A stretch of 64,000 bases of DNA from Coprinopsis marcescibilis (Eukaryota; Basidiomycota; Agaricomycetes; Agaricales; Psathyrellaceae), in NCBI GenBank assembly GCA_004369085.1, contig ML210146.1:620001-684000 (forward strand), written 5' to 3'. Each line of letters starts with the position of its first letter. Within the stretch, counting starts at the first letter, position 1. Made by a program: the position numbers and the translations under genes. Shown here in pieces: positions 11,894-24,444 of this stretch. The notes beneath the pieces were generated by a model. The model did not search any database. It was given only the letters and a program-made list of their open reading frames with translations, and was not told where the DNA came from.

Positions 11894-13398
11894 GCGATTT
11901 TTTGTGACCCAGGCGCTTCCCTTGCCTCATGCCGGCGCCTTGTTTATTGCGTCGGGATGCAATGGACTGAATCCTTGGCACTTGTAAAAATATAGCATCT
12001 CCTTTCCTTTCCGCTGCTCGTGTATATACTGAAGACAACTTTCTAGTTCACATTACCAGTCGTTAATTGTCGCAGCTGGTTGCACTTAATATTCATTTCG
12101 TCTTACATGAAAACACAACCTTATGGAATAGATGCGACCGGGACATCTCCGACCCAGCAATGAGGCTCATTGGGAGCATCGAAATTGAAATGAAAAATCC
12201 AAAGGGGGGAGCGGTGAGACTCGGTCAGAACGAGCTGATGTCTGTGATATTTTCCACAGCAACCGGGAATACGAAATACAGCTGATGATTGGTAGGCCAC
12301 TGAGCCCATGCAAGCTGGTACGTGCCGGACACAGAAAGACTATTTATCGACAGTGGGCCACGATGAGGGTCCAGGACACCAATTCTAGAAGCCGCCTTGG
12401 CTGTCAAAGATTCATATCTTTGCGACAACGACATTGCGGTGGCACCCACCCACGATTCGTCGCGAGTACACCGGATGCTTTCCGATTCTTTTGTTCTCTC
12501 TCGTCCGAGAGGCCCACTGAGAACGATCACTGAAGCGCTTGCGAATATACGTGTGGGTCCGGAATGAAGATACCGCTGATGACTTCCTTCGATCAGATCT
12601 TATCGGCCTGCATTCTATCATGCATAATCCCTCTCAGGACTTGGAATTGGGTATTGCGATTTTTAAGGACTTGATAATGAAGCGTGAATTAAAAGTTTGT
12701 CTACTTTCCAAACTCGCGTCACTGTGGCTGTTCTAAAATTTGGAACTTGCTTCCCAAGTTACGTGAGTTATCTGGCCAAACCTGAACAAGAAGCTGTTGG
12801 TCAAGGCATCGGATGTTCTTGGGGCTTTTTTGAATCTCAGCAGGGTTCTACGTGAATAGTTACGCTCGTGGCAGCCAAAAGCTCCGCCGACGGGTACGCT
12901 CGCAGTTGCTTTGACATGGGTATTTGATGTACATGCATCAATCGACCGTGACTGAGGGCGTCGACACTCAATGGGCGTTCATGAGAATGGCAGATATCGA
13001 GCTCGGAGCTGGCAGGTAAAAGCGAGAGAGATGGAGGAGAAACCAGACGAGAAGGCGTATTTTAAAGTCGCAAAAGACTTGGACGCGCACAGGAGCCGCC
13101 CCTAGAAGATGGGATTTCACCGAAGGGAATTCAAGGACTGAGCGCTGTCAGCGAGCCGTAACTCGTGCCGACGAGAAAACAGCCTTCTCTGCGCATGACA
13201 GAAAGAATTCTAGCCGTACCTGGTTGCAAGCGGATATCGATGCAGGAGATCTCGTTTCTCCGCTGTAATCGATGTGCTTGTGGCGGCGCATTTTGGACTC
13301 ACTGGCTGAAATATCCTGGAAGAAAGAAGGTATCTGCGAGTGTTTGGGACAGGAAATAAAGGATTCATGCTGTTCGGCTTGGGCAAAGCTGTGGACTC

Positions 13399-13431
13399 TA
13401 GATAGATATTTGGAGGGAGATAGATAGATAG
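13399..13431. repeat. GATA-type simple repeat
   Basis: Imperfect GATA tetranucleotide repeats lie in non-coding sequence. Confidence 0.6.
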
Positions 13432-13880
13432 TTTACGTTCCTCCTGCCAAAGATAAAGCACATGTCCTGCTAAACGGGGTCGCATGCTTAGTCAGGATGC
13501 CAAGGATTGCCTGCAGGCAGGGAACGTGGTGGATCGAATTATAGCGAGTTCACCGTGGATCTATACATACACGGCACACGCCTTGCACGCTCGAGTCCTT
13601 GTCCTTGAAAAGTTGTCTGTTGTCCGCACACTCAACTTTTCATTCATCCCCTCCCTCTGTCTCATACCGTCGCCTTGTGCAATAACAGCCCCGCTGCTTA
13701 TTGTCCTTTGCTTTGTCGATTTCGCTCGATTCGTTTCGAGTGAACTAACAGGCCTACCGCTTTGTTCTGTTCGACGTGGCGACCGTTCTCTAGATTTTGC
13801 TCCTCACCCCTAGTCATTCCTTTGTCTGTCTCTTTTGTCTCTTCGATATCGTATCCAACCACTCTACATCCAATCCTTAA

Positions 13881-13897
13881 TCTCTCTCTCTCTCTCT
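13881..13897 (+). repeat. TC dinucleotide run
   Basis: A pure (TC)n tract of about 17 nt lies in the pyrimidine-rich region upstream of the cyclin gene. Such CT tracts often sit next to fungal transcription starts. Confidence 0.8.
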
Positions 13898-14946
13898 TTC
13901 CTTATATCTCCTTGCCAGCAGCACAATTCGCCACCACCAGCAGTAAGTTCTCTTGCTCCGCATCGGATGCCTCACCATTGACACCTGAACAGACCGCTCA
14001 AACCCCCCATCAGCCCTGCAACTTGCACGCCTGTCTGTGAGAGACTTTTTGTCTTGCCCCCTGGACCCGTCGCTCACCACCATCCAGAAAAACAAGGCAG
14101 CAAATTCGCAACGCAGTTGTTCGTGAAGCTTGAAGGTGAGCAGCATTCATAACCTACGTCATGGCCCATGCGAGCTCGTCGAAAAACGTGGGGTCGTGGG
14201 AACGCGCTCATCCGGGCCGGGCGGTGGCGGCAGTGCCCTCCTGATTTGGCAGGTCAGAATGGAGGTGCATTGGTCAAAGGAGGTGTTTTGAGCACACAAA
14301 GTATCAGTAGAATGTGCTGGATACTAGGCTTTGTTGCGGCCATATTGTGGAGGACGACGGTTGCATGTGTGACAAGGTCTCACAGCATGTTTTTGTACGA
14401 GCCCCAATTAGGCATGATGAGCAGATGCATAAAACCCCGATTGGGTGATGGCACTCACGCCCTTTTTTATATTCAAAGGCCCTTTGCGACCTCTTTCCCC
14501 CGTCGTCATCGTCGTCGAGCCCGCCACACTCAGCGACGAGCACGCTCGAAGATCTTCTATTCTTCATCTTATTATTCCTTTCTTAACGACACTCGACGCT
14601 GACGACTACTTTTTCCCCACTTTTTGCCACCTCTCTTTAGAGTGGTACAACGTCGACCGCCCTCAAGCCAGTACCTTCAGTGGCCATTATCGTCTGCCCA
14701 TCGTGAATGCAATCTAGTCTGCCTCTTTTTGGTAAGCAGAAGCCCTTTCTTCATCGTTGTGCGCTGGGAACTGGGCCAGTGATCGAGTCGTCACGTTCTC
14801 TTCTTTCATGCGTCTATGCACTACCTTGGTCTCTCCCGCCTCAACTATTCTTTTTCTCCGGTTGTTGGCCTATGTCTAACGTTTTTTCTTCGCCACCGCC
14901 TAGTGTGGAATCAATTGTAAACATCCTTGCAACCGTAGTTCTCGAC

Positions 14947-16336
14947 ATGAAAGACGCATCTACTGCTTCACACCGCCATTCTCGCAACCTCGTTTACCCC
15001 AAGAAGCGACCTTCGCCTCATGGAATTACAAAGTCTCATAAATCTCCTCTGCTGCCTGCAAATGGCGTTCCTCGTGTGTCGCCACGCGCTGCCAAGGCTT
15101 CTGCTCTCCAGCAGCGGCAGCAGAAAGCCTCTCAAATGCTCACCCTGCGTCGTGACGGTGTGTATCTCGAGGAGGAGTATCGTGATGAAATTCGTCGATA
15201 TATGCATGACATGGAGGTGAGAGGCCTTTTTTTTTCTTATCTGTACGATCAATTTTTGACACCCCTGTTCGCAGCGCAACACAATGTCATCAACACAATC
15301 AATGGACCAACAACCAGAGATTCGGTGGCATATGCGGCCCTGTCTCGTCGACTTTCTCGTCGAGATTCATTTCACCTTCCGTCTTCGCCCAGAAACACTC
15401 TACCTTACACTCAACATCATCGACCGATATGTGTCGCGTCGGGTGGTTTACATCAAACACTATCAACTCGTCGGTTGTGCCGCTCTCTGGATCGCTGCAA
15501 AGTTTGAAGACGCCAAGGAACGGGTACCGACCGTTCAGGATCTCGTCCACATCTGTCGAGACACCTACGAGGAGTCTGCCTTTATTCAGATGGAGGGGCA
15601 CGTCCTCTCGACTATCCAATGGACTCTCGGCCATCCTACTGCAGAAGCTTGGCTTCGTCTTATGTGTTGCTCCTCCATACCTGAAGACAACAAGGTTCAG
15701 CACGTCGCTCGTTTCTTGATGGAAATCACCCTTTTCTACCGGGAATTCGTCAAGTACTCACCGTCGACAATCGCCTTGGCTTCATTGACATTGGCGAGAT
15801 ACCTTTGTGGCAAACCTCGGCGGTACTGGGAAGAGACTGATGAGTGTCTCGAAGTTATCGGTTACTTGGATGAACGTCTCGCCAAGCACGTTAACGACCT
15901 TTCCGAAACCCTCGTGAAGAAGTACTCGTATGCCTTTTATTCAAAGGCAGCAACATTTGTTGTCCAGTACTACCTCGAAGGCGGACGATTCCGTCAAGAG
16001 TCATTCGTCACCCTCCCTGTCACCCCCAGACGGTCGTCCGTCTCCGCGATGAGCACGCCCTCGACTACGTCGACCTCAATCTCGGACTTGTCTGACGATA
16101 TGCCAATGACCCCGACGACACCCTCTTCACCGCCGTTATACCACAGCGATCCGTTCTCCAACGGATTTTCTTCAGATGACAAGGAGAACAAGCCGTCGAC
16201 AGTTTTTGAACCTGTCATCAACAAGCTTCATGTGGAGGTCCCAGAACAGTACCTCCCCCATGACTTTGTCGCATACAGTCGGCCCGCCTTGCACAACCTC
16301 AACATCTGCTCTCCGAGGACGGCAATGGTTTCATAA
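14947..16336 (+). CDS. Cyclin (G1/S Cln-like, two cyclin boxes)
   Basis: Exons 14947-15216 and 15275-16336 give 443 aa. Seen: N-terminal YLEEEYRDEIRRYMHDME, then the cyclin box beginning with RWHMRPCLVDFLVEIHF (the MRAIL position reads MRPCL). It continues with TLYLTLNIIDRYVSRR, KHYQLVGCAALWIAAKFED and TVQDLVHICRDTY, followed by a C-terminal cyclin fold with EITLFYREFVKYSPSTIALASLTLARYL. The tail is rich in Ser/Thr-Pro, likely CDK sites and degradation signals. Known: this type activates a Cdc28/Cdk1 kinase; in basidiomycetes such B-like sequences include the G1 cyclin Cln1, so I prefer a G1/S role without excluding a B-type cyclin. The start is the first Met of the conserved basic N-terminus; an in-frame Met at 14875 is an alternative. 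Confidence 0.87.
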
Positions 16337-18117
16337 CACAGAGGAACTCTTCCATGTCTCTGGCAATCTCATTTTCGACGCATCTTCATTCTGTCTTTTC
16401 AAAACGCAAGCAATCACAAAATGTAATACCAATACACGTCTCATCGACCTCTCGCATTTCCTTCTCTCAGTCTCGCAATCATCCACCATGCAATCATCAC
16501 TATCCTTGCAATTTTCACTCTCATCATCAGCATCTCATTCATGTATCGGAGGAGCGCACACGTTACGAGGATGCACAAAACCAGGAGGCTGCCATTCCCA
16601 ACAGGATGGCCGACGACAGGGACAAATTTATGTTTGCTCTGAACACTCCCTCCCCATACCACCCCATCCCCTCACCAACACTACCTCAATAGAGACATAA
16701 TCTTACGCGCTCCTTTTGAATACTTTCTGTGGTCGTTCCATACCTTTTTCCGTCTCACCTTTTGACACTTCCGTTTGTCACTATGCATCTTCCATCTGCA
16801 TCCACTTCCCTGTGTGTTCAAACGCCCTCATCGTATCCACACATTCGCCCGGGATATCTCCCGAACAACTTAGTACGAAGTATATTTTATTCTTCAACTT
16901 ATCGTAAACTTTTCCCTCCTTTGAATGTGCCGACCCATCTCGCCAGTCAGACCCCAGGCTGGCAATTCCGACTTATTCTTGGACTTATCCTTACTCCGTT
17001 GTACCTTGGTTTCGCACATAAACCTCCCCCGATTTTAATTTAATCTCGTCATGTGTCCTTGTTGTCGTTGCTGTAAACTGTCTGTGAAGTACCACTGTTG
17101 TCAAGTAGCTCGAAATAAAAGATACATTCCAATGATTTCATTGTCCAACGAGCCCCTTCGTGATAAGGTCACCTGTACGATACGGAATCTCCGAAGTTCT
17201 GCAGGAATGTATCTCTCGTGTGTATTTCTTCACACCCTGCCCTTTGATTCGTCTTTTGTCGACGCAGGAATGACGCAAATATAAAACGACCGATCGTCAT
17301 TCACATACATGTCTTCCAGGGGACCAGCAAGTGCAGACTTGAGGGGAGAAATCCAAAGGTTTGTCGGGGCCGCGCTGGCTAAGAGCCTTGGGTCCCCTGA
17401 ATTATGTGTTCCATTAGGCAGTGCTTCACATATTGGAATGGAGCCAATCTTTTATTCCTACACATCCATGCATGTTAACACGGTGGATTGCTTGGGTTTA
17501 TTAGCCATTTTGATATCTCGTGAGGGACCCCTCGGTCCTCGGATACTACAATGCAACAGCGCCACCAAGTAATGCCTTTAAGGCCTCCGCAATGGCCTCC
17601 GCTCCAACCTCCAAATGGCTCTACGAATGTGACGAGCTTGATGTGAACGAGAAACGGTATATTACGAGCTACTTATCTTACGGTGATCAACGGGTTCGTC
17701 TCAGTCCAAGACTTGGGATCCCTCTCAATCTCCCCGGGCTCTGGCCGTTGATGAGTATGAAACTTATGACACTGACCTGTTAATTTATGCCGCAGAAAAC
17801 ATAAAGTTTTCAGGCCCGGGGCCAACACAGGTAAAGGGCTACCCGTCAAACAGACTTGCCACCAGATCTTCTGCTCTTGTGAGCAATCCCGGCGGGAGTT
17901 TCCTACCGGACACGTCGTGTGTACAATTCCACACACATACCGATGGCCCATATTGTTGCAAGGACCCTTGACGACAAACATCCGACCAATCCCATCAGAA
18001 AGTAATATAAAGTGCAGTAATCGGTTCTCATGTTTCAATCAGGGCGCAGGGTACCAAAAGACTACGAAAACGTTGGAATTGACGTTTCGACTTGACGAGA
18101 TTACAAGGCCCTTCCAT
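16337..18117. other. 1.8-kb gene-poor interval between convergent genes
   Basis: The first few hundred bases are probably the cyclin 3' UTR (T/C-rich). After about 17.1 kb I see no conserved frame, repeat or RNA gene. The longest open frames (about 120 codons on the minus strand near 17.7-18.0 kb) have no recognisable features. Confidence 0.5.
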
Positions 18118-20032
18118 TTACTCCAAAACCCATTTATCTCCTTCCTTCTTGATCCCCACAGGCCTCTTTTCGTCCAGACTTATCCTACCAGCATGGAGGA
18201 TCGCTGTGGTCAATACCGTGTTGGCCAGAGTCGGCAAACCCTGCGCGTCAAAGTCCTCAGGCTTTGCATGGCCAGCGTTTGTTTCTCTCGCGGCGTCAAT
18301 GAACTTTTCGATTGAAATGTACCCATAACCGCGCTGGCCGTCAAAATGACCCGAGGCAGATGGTGAGTACTTCATGCTGCATAATAACAATCACAGTCAG
18401 AACACACAAGACTACGACTCGGACGTCCACAGTCAACTTCCGACTTACTAGAACGGATTGTACCACGCTTTGCCAGTTTCATCAAAAGTGCTGTCGTATC
18501 CACGATGAGCTTGGTCGATGGTTATGTCCCCCTATATCACACGCTTGTTAGCTGCGGGGCCGCATAGGCGAACAGATCTGCTGGAACCTTTTCTGCCATG
18601 TAGTACCAATGCTGAGCAGTATGGACACCGGCTTTGAGGGGTGCAGTCCAGCTGGCCGTCGAAATGGCCGTGCCCTTGTGTTTGGGACTCTTGATGGACT
18701 GGAAGTCGATCAACAGAGTAATGGTGTCCTCAGTTTCGGGGACACAGTTGTATGGTTCGCTGGTGGCGATACCAGTTGCGGCACTCGCGACAACGCGAGT
18801 AGGAATGGCGATGTCCTGCAGGACCCAGCAGCAGATATCGACATGGTGAGAGGAAAGATAGTAGCTGTATTCCACCTTGGTGAGCAATGCCTTTATCACA
18901 GTATGCAAACGCTATCTGTACCTGATATCCGAGTCCTTTCCAGCCCAAGCTCTGAAAGTCTCCAGTTGACTCTTGGGTTGACTCATCCATGCATTGAAAA
19001 AGTTGAATTCGCCCAGGGTCGCAGCTCGGGCTTTGGCGTCGCTGTATACTGGATCATACCTTTGCCCAAAGTCAAGTCAACCACGATCCTTGGATGACAA
19101 CGGACAAGCCCACTTGCCGTTTATGATGCTCGACGAAGCATACGACGTTATGCTTTCTGGCTGCCGCAATTAGAGCGTTGTGATGCTCCAGTTTCTGCAC
19201 AGCAGGCTTTGTAACCAGAACGTGAATCCCGCGTTCAATTGCGTAGATCGCGATGTCGTAGTGAGTGTCTAGAGTCGTTGGTGATACAAACCTAGAAATG
19301 TTTTGATGTCAACTCACTATCTGGGGTGAAGATGATGACAGCGTCTCCGGCCTTCAACTTGTCGATAGCCTCTTTGTCTGATACCTTGTGTTAACAGGCA
19401 CGTATCGTCGACGGAGAAGCGAATGGGCATACACGCTTCTGGATCGACTTTGCCCCCCTTTGGGAATTCATCGAAACTGGTTGAAGGATTGAGCGAATCA
19501 AGATCGGTAAAGCAAGCTACGTAGACCCACCTCAGGTCCATATCCTTGTACACTCCGCCAATATTGTCGGCAAGATGCTGGCGGATGGCGGGAAACTTGC
19601 CACCGTTGACTCCAACCATGCCGAGTTGATCAACCTGAGGGTCGTTTAATTCCAAGCAATATGGAGGCCAAGGCCGTCTTACCTTTCCTAATCTTCTCAA
19701 GTCGAAGAGCGTGAGACCAACAACCTATATTATTCGTTAATGTGATAGAATTTACGGCGAGGAAAAGAGGTACTTGCACCAATCTAAACGAATTCAAGGT
19801 GAACAACATGTTAGTGCGACAGAGTCAATGATTAGGACCTTTTTGTCAGACTTGGATGCTCCTGCGCCTGTCCAGCCTGTGGTGTATTCACCCTATCTCC
19901 ACCTCGTTAGCACATGTAACACCTTTCAGAAGAGGTTGCGCACAGTTCCACCTAGGAGACGTCAGCCGGCATGGTCAAATCGCAATTGAAGTCCTTACAC
20001 ATGAGAACATTGAGTTTCTGCTGGTCAGTCAT
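18118..20032 (-). CDS. Gfo/Idh/MocA oxidoreductase, D-galacturonate reductase-like
   Basis: Thirteen exons, complement of 18118-18376, 18449-18531, 18588-18864, 18922-19059, 19118-19268, 19318-19377, 19433-19476, 19531-19634, 19683-19724, 19778-19783, 19839-19892, 19944-19951 and 19999-20032, give 419 aa. Seen: the Rossmann start [86 protein letters not shown] and [17 protein letters not shown]. Known: fungal proteins with this pattern are annotated as NAD(P)-dependent D-galacturonic acid reductases acting in pectin breakdown; substrate specificity cannot be read from sequence. The dinucleotide-binding motif exists only if an 8-nt exon is used, and the next conserved stretch needs a 6-nt exon. 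Introns 19060-19117 and 19725-19777 use GC-AG. The donor of intron 19784-19838 (GTCCTA) is weak. Confidence 0.85.
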
Positions 20033-21094
20033 GGTCGCAATGTGTGAGCGGAATTAAGGGACAAAGTCAAGGAATGGGATTCGTTCTGCAGCGAAAGATT
20101 CTTCTTATTATTTAACTCGTGAGCGTATGAACCTCGGAAGAACTGGAAGCCAACACGGTCCGTTGAGAGGCCGGCGGGAAGGTTCGGTAGAGGTGTTCAG
20201 CAAGGTCGAATAGATATTGACTTGCTCTATATGGAGAGATGGGGCAGAAAGACTCTGGCGTTGGGATCAAGGAGCAATCATCTCCTACTCTGCACGCGCC
20301 TGAATGTTATTAGCCGCGTCCGGTTCCGATGCCGGCGCCGAGTGGACAGCTGAGTCGTTGGTGGCTACTTGGATCACAAAACATGGAATTTCAGTAGTCT
20401 CTGGATGGTGGTCAATACGATTGCATTTACTCGGCTCGTCCGACGAGGCGCGCCACGACAACGCCACGATCACATGTTGTTGCACGTGCGACAGTGCCAA
20501 CTAGGCCGAGGAATTTTGACCAGTCGTGAGGGCTGTCAAGTGGCCTGAAAGACTCGAACGTATTGCACTAGCCTTGAGAATAATAATAATAGCTGTCGTA
20601 CTCGCAGATTGTGAAGGTGGAGCATGGCCGTCGGCCAGCTGCAGATTTGCTGGCAAAAAAACGAAAATTGAGCGGAAATGACGGATTTGGCAGGCGGACT
20701 CGACATCGGGTCACCTCTGGCACGGCCCTTGAACACCACGAAGCACGACTGGGGCCATTGCTGGATTCCAATCAGCAGGAGTCAGACAAAGAAAGAGAAA
20801 TTCAGATTCGGGGTGTGTATGGTAGCAATGATATATCGGTGACTCGGACGTGGACGAGAGGAAGGAAATAAAAATAAAGGGCGGAAATATTGGGATTACA
20901 GGATGGACGCCCTCCGACCAGCCACCTGCGTCCCTTTCTTTGCCGCTTCGCCATCAGCCCTCCCCCTCTTTGCTCCCACCACCATTTTCGCTTTCATCCC
21001 ACGTTGCACTCGACCTCGCCATCCCCCACAACATTTCTCGCCCCCTCCTCGTCCCCTTTGGCCTCGTCGCCGCCCCCATTCCATCCTATAAAAC
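20033..21094. other. 1-kb divergent intergenic region
   Basis: This region lies between the starts of the oxidoreductase gene (-) and the Itc1-like gene (+). No coding frame is convincing. A C/T-rich stretch at about 20930-21090 directly precedes the Itc1 start, as expected of a fungal core promoter. An AAT repeat occurs near 20579. Confidence 0.5.
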
Positions 21095-24000
21095 ATGCCT
21101 ACATGTCGACGTAAGCGCGTTGTCCTCACAGAGCCCTCCCAAGACCTTGTAGATGCCGTCGACTCAGACCCAGATCGCAAAGTCTTCTTCCTCGAGGTCA
21201 CTGGCGAGATATTCAACAACTATGAGTGCGCTGTCTTTCTTTTCCACCAGCTATCATCGATGGTCTAACACCATGCAGGGAGTATGCAGCACGAATGTCC
21301 TTCTACCGCCTAAAGCAGTTTCAGTGTGAGGTGACAGGCAAGAGTGGTCTTGACTACTTTCAAGCCCTGGAGAGCGAGCGCCAGGAAGCACGAACTCTGC
21401 ATTCCCGCTTCCCTGAGCCTTTGAAGGCCGCTGTCTTGAAGGCCGTTCAATGGCGTGCGTTGTTCTGTTACCTTGCCACTTGACTTGTTGCTTACGCCAC
21501 TTGCAGAGGTTGTCGGTCGTTTAGACCACCTAGTGGAAGCAGTTTACGAACGTTTCAAGGACAGATACTTCAAAGGGGAAAGTGAGTTGTGTTAAACCCG
21601 TCACTGCACTGGATATTGACTCTTGGCCCAGAAATTATTGTGGACTTGTCCGGTATCAGGTTCGTCATCCCGCTGCTGCTTTTCGTCCTTCGTTAACGCT
21701 GTCTACCCAGGTATCTTGCCCGCATCGACCGAGTGTATCCTCCCAAATTTTCCGACTCCAAAGTCCGAGATTCATACAAAGACATGGCCCCCAACAGTCT
21801 TGATTCTGAAGAGCTGCACCCAGTTGGAGGAGACCTCAAAATACCCGCAGAAGAATGCAACGCACGCGACAACCCTTCCGGTTACTACTACTGGGTGTAT
21901 CTCCTCGAACTCGAAAAGGACAAGAGTCACGAGAAGGGGAAGACTAAGGCTCAAGAGGCACAGAAGGACGGAAAACTTGTCGGAAGTCTAATAGAGGTCA
22001 AGTGTCCGATGATGAGGTCCGTCCTCCTCTTTTCCGTTGGTTTCAAGTTGGAATTGACAGTATTTGGTTAGTCGTGACCGTCTCGCCTTCTCCAAATCAA
22101 TCCTTCGCCGCTTTATCCGTGACTGCGTGGACAGAGACCCTGCAGTGGCATCCCCTTGGACCGTCAAGCCAGTCATTGCCCAGCGGTATGGTGTTGTTTC
22201 CCAAATGCCAGAAGAAACCAGGAAAGACGTCGAAGATGTGCGGAAGGGAGAAATTGACAAACGCAAGAAGATTTGGGAGGAGAAAGAGGGCCCACCCGCT
22301 AAAAAGCAAAAGAAGATGACCGCGGCCCAGGAAGAAAAAGGTTTGCATCCCAACTGTGCAGGCGCAGACCACCCGCTGACTTTGACATATCCAGCCAAGG
22401 CCTCTGCTGCGACAGCTGAAAGGAAGGAGCGCGATGCGCGTGAAAAGGCTGAAAAGCAAAGGCTAGCTAAAGAGGAAGCAGAGCGGCTCGCTGCGGAAAA
22501 GAAGAAGAAGAAGCCTATCCGTTATCCAACTGAGGACCTTGACATTCAGATCTCTGAAAAAGACAAGAAGTCCGGGATCAAAGTACAGCGACCGCTGGCT
22601 AACCGGACAGTTCTTCCCTTCAATACTAAACCGGGTGCCTTTGAGTCTTTCCTGTTGGCATGGAATTTCCTGGTTGTTTATGGGTATGGGTTCAGCCTAT
22701 AGATTTGTGCATCTTCTAATGCCCTTCTTAGCCACCCCCTGCATCTTTCGAGCTTCACATTGGATGAGTTTGAGCAAGCCATCCGACATTCCATCCCAGA
22801 TCTTCCCTGCCCTCTTCTATCTGAAGTCCACTCAACTTTGGTTTACAATCTTCGAACCGTACCTTTTGTACGGCATAGCGCGCTGCTTTCTCTTTTGAAG
22901 CAAAAAGAAGAAATGGAGGAAAAGGATCAACCTGACGAGGCTCCCTACGGCGTCACTGTTGATCAACTAGTTGCAGCTATGGCTGACGTCGGCAATAACT
23001 GGGAGAGAGTTCCTTTGCGATTCTCTGAAGGCCGTGAAGGCTGGGAGGAAGCTGTTATCGGATGCCTGAAAGACGTGGGCCTTTTTACTCGTTGCGCAAA
23101 ATATGAACTAACCGGGAGCCCATAGCATGCCAACTTGACCAACTTCCCTCGTATACGGGAGATTCTCACCAAGCTTCTGTTTGCCCCGGAAACCGATGAC
23201 GAAGTCAATGGGTCTAGTTCTCGAGTGTCAACGCCAACTGGATATACTTTGTCAGTTCCCGCCGCTCCCGGAGATCGCTACTGTTCTCTCCCGGCAGAAG
23301 ACCGTATCGCAATTCTGTCTTTTATGTGCAACCTTGCCATCTCTAGCAAAGCTATTCATGTCCATATGGAATCATGTGAAGAGCAATTGACTGCCTTGCG
23401 GAAAGAAAAGATTGAAGTCAACCGCCAGAAGAAGCAATAGTAATGAATTCAGGCTCCTTTTGTCACATCATGCTCACGCGACTTTATCTAGCATTGAGGA
23501 GATCAACAGGCTCACTGGGGAGGACAAGGAAGAAAGCAACCCAGCCCAAGCTAACGGCAGCGGCGAAGATATCGCCATGCAAGACGGCACCAGTGACATT
23601 TCCGACCTCTCTGAAGGTTCGTATCTATCTCGTTTTATGGTTTGTTTGCTAAGTGAGGAACAGTGCGCCCTAAATCGCTCGGTCATTCGAAGGAGAGGGA
23701 AGCGGCTCGAGCGAAGCAAGCTTCGCAAAAGCAAGCATTGGCGGAGCAACGCCGTATAGAAGAGGAACTGAACAAGATAGAACGTCGCCTAGAAGGTATC
23801 GAACGAGAGTTCCGGAAGTTGCTGGGAGCTGTTCGGGTCAAACCGTTGGGTCGAGATAGGTTTTACAACAGGATTTGGTGGTTCGATGGAATGGGGGCTG
23901 CCTCTTTGGTTGGGAACGGTGGTAATACTCAGTATGGGACTGGTAGGATTTTCATACAAGGCCCCAGCGAGTTTGATATGGAAATCCTGAACCAACGAAC

Positions 24001-24444
24001 GGAAGATGACATCGAAGCTCGGCGACAGGAGGAGGAAGGAGAAGAAGGAATGCTGAAGTCGAACGAATGGGCTGTCTATTCCGAGCTAGAAGAGGTATGA
24101 CATTGTGTTGCTGGCTGCTCGTCGCGGAGTTATCTGATTATCCCTTTTAGTTGGACGAGTTCGTTGCCTGGCTAAATCCGAAGGGTCACCGGGAACTTGC
24201 GTTGAAGAACCTGTTGACAAAGTGGTGGCCACACATCACTGCGGGAGTAAAGAAACGAATTTCGGTAAGGATCGTGTATTTTGGTCCCATGGGCACATTT
24301 CATATCTCTTATCTCTAGGACGCAAACTCGAACGCCAAGATTCCTGATGCGCGGCGGAGCGCCCGAGGGAAACCCAATGGAGTTGATGTTTCGAGAGAAC
24401 TATACATGGTTTGGACGAACCGCAAAGCCATTAACGCATCGTGA
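21095..24444 (+). CDS. ITC1: Itc1/Acf1-type subunit of an ISWI chromatin-remodelling complex
   Basis: Thirteen exons: 21095-21225, 21279-21454, 21507-21581, 21632-21659, 21711-22016, 22072-22340, 22395-22683, 22732-23074, 23126-23439, 23492-23616, 23664-24094, 24151-24264 and 24319-24444, giving 908 aa. Seen: the N-terminal WAC domain (CRRKRVVLTEPS, YAARMSFYRLKQFQCEVTGK), then a Lys/Glu-rich coiled coil. A DDT-like segment follows (FTLDEFEQAIRHS). Next come WHIM motifs, including GRDRFYNRIWWFDG, and a C-terminal RELYMVWTNRKAIN. Known: Itc1 pairs with the Isw2 ATPase and slides nucleosomes to repress genes. The domain order WAC, DDT, WHIM matches that family, and no PHD or bromodomain is seen, as in fungal Itc1. 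All introns are GT-AG. Confidence 0.9.

Larger units (their letters stand above)
11894..14946. other. 3-kb interval: 3' end of 4E-T-like gene and long leader of the cyclin gene
   Basis: I see no convincing coding sequence. The short open frames have no recognisable protein features, no coherent splicing, and no tRNA-type B box. The last kilobase is pyrimidine-rich (TC run at 13881-13897, many CTC/TTC tracts) with GTAAGT-type sites (13942, 14729), so it is probably a spliced 5' untranslated leader with several upstream ATGs. Confidence 0.55.

Noticed and set aside
12255..12315. Possible C/D-box snoRNA (TGATGA followed by CTGA)
   Set aside because: The boxes are only about 20 nt apart and no terminal stem or C'/D' pair is present.
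12225..12530. Minus-strand frame of 101 codons in the 12-kb region
   Set aside because: No similarity that I recognise and no coherent exon structure; treated as chance.
13165..14602. Several open frames of 60-145 codons upstream of the cyclin
   Set aside because: Composition is that of translated CT-rich leader; no domain, no splice continuity and overlapping frames on both strands.
17309..18038. Open frames of 87-121 codons in the 17-18 kb gap
   Set aside because: No recognisable motif, no consistent splicing and no supporting gene structure.
19725..19838. A single 114-nt intron in the oxidoreductase, skipping the 6-nt exon
   Set aside because: It keeps the frame but loses the Ile-Gly pair that relatives carry at KK(V/I)GVVG; kept only as a possible minor isoform.
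20285..20871. Short frames between the oxidoreductase and Itc1 genes
   Set aside because: They lie in a divergent promoter region with no protein-like features.
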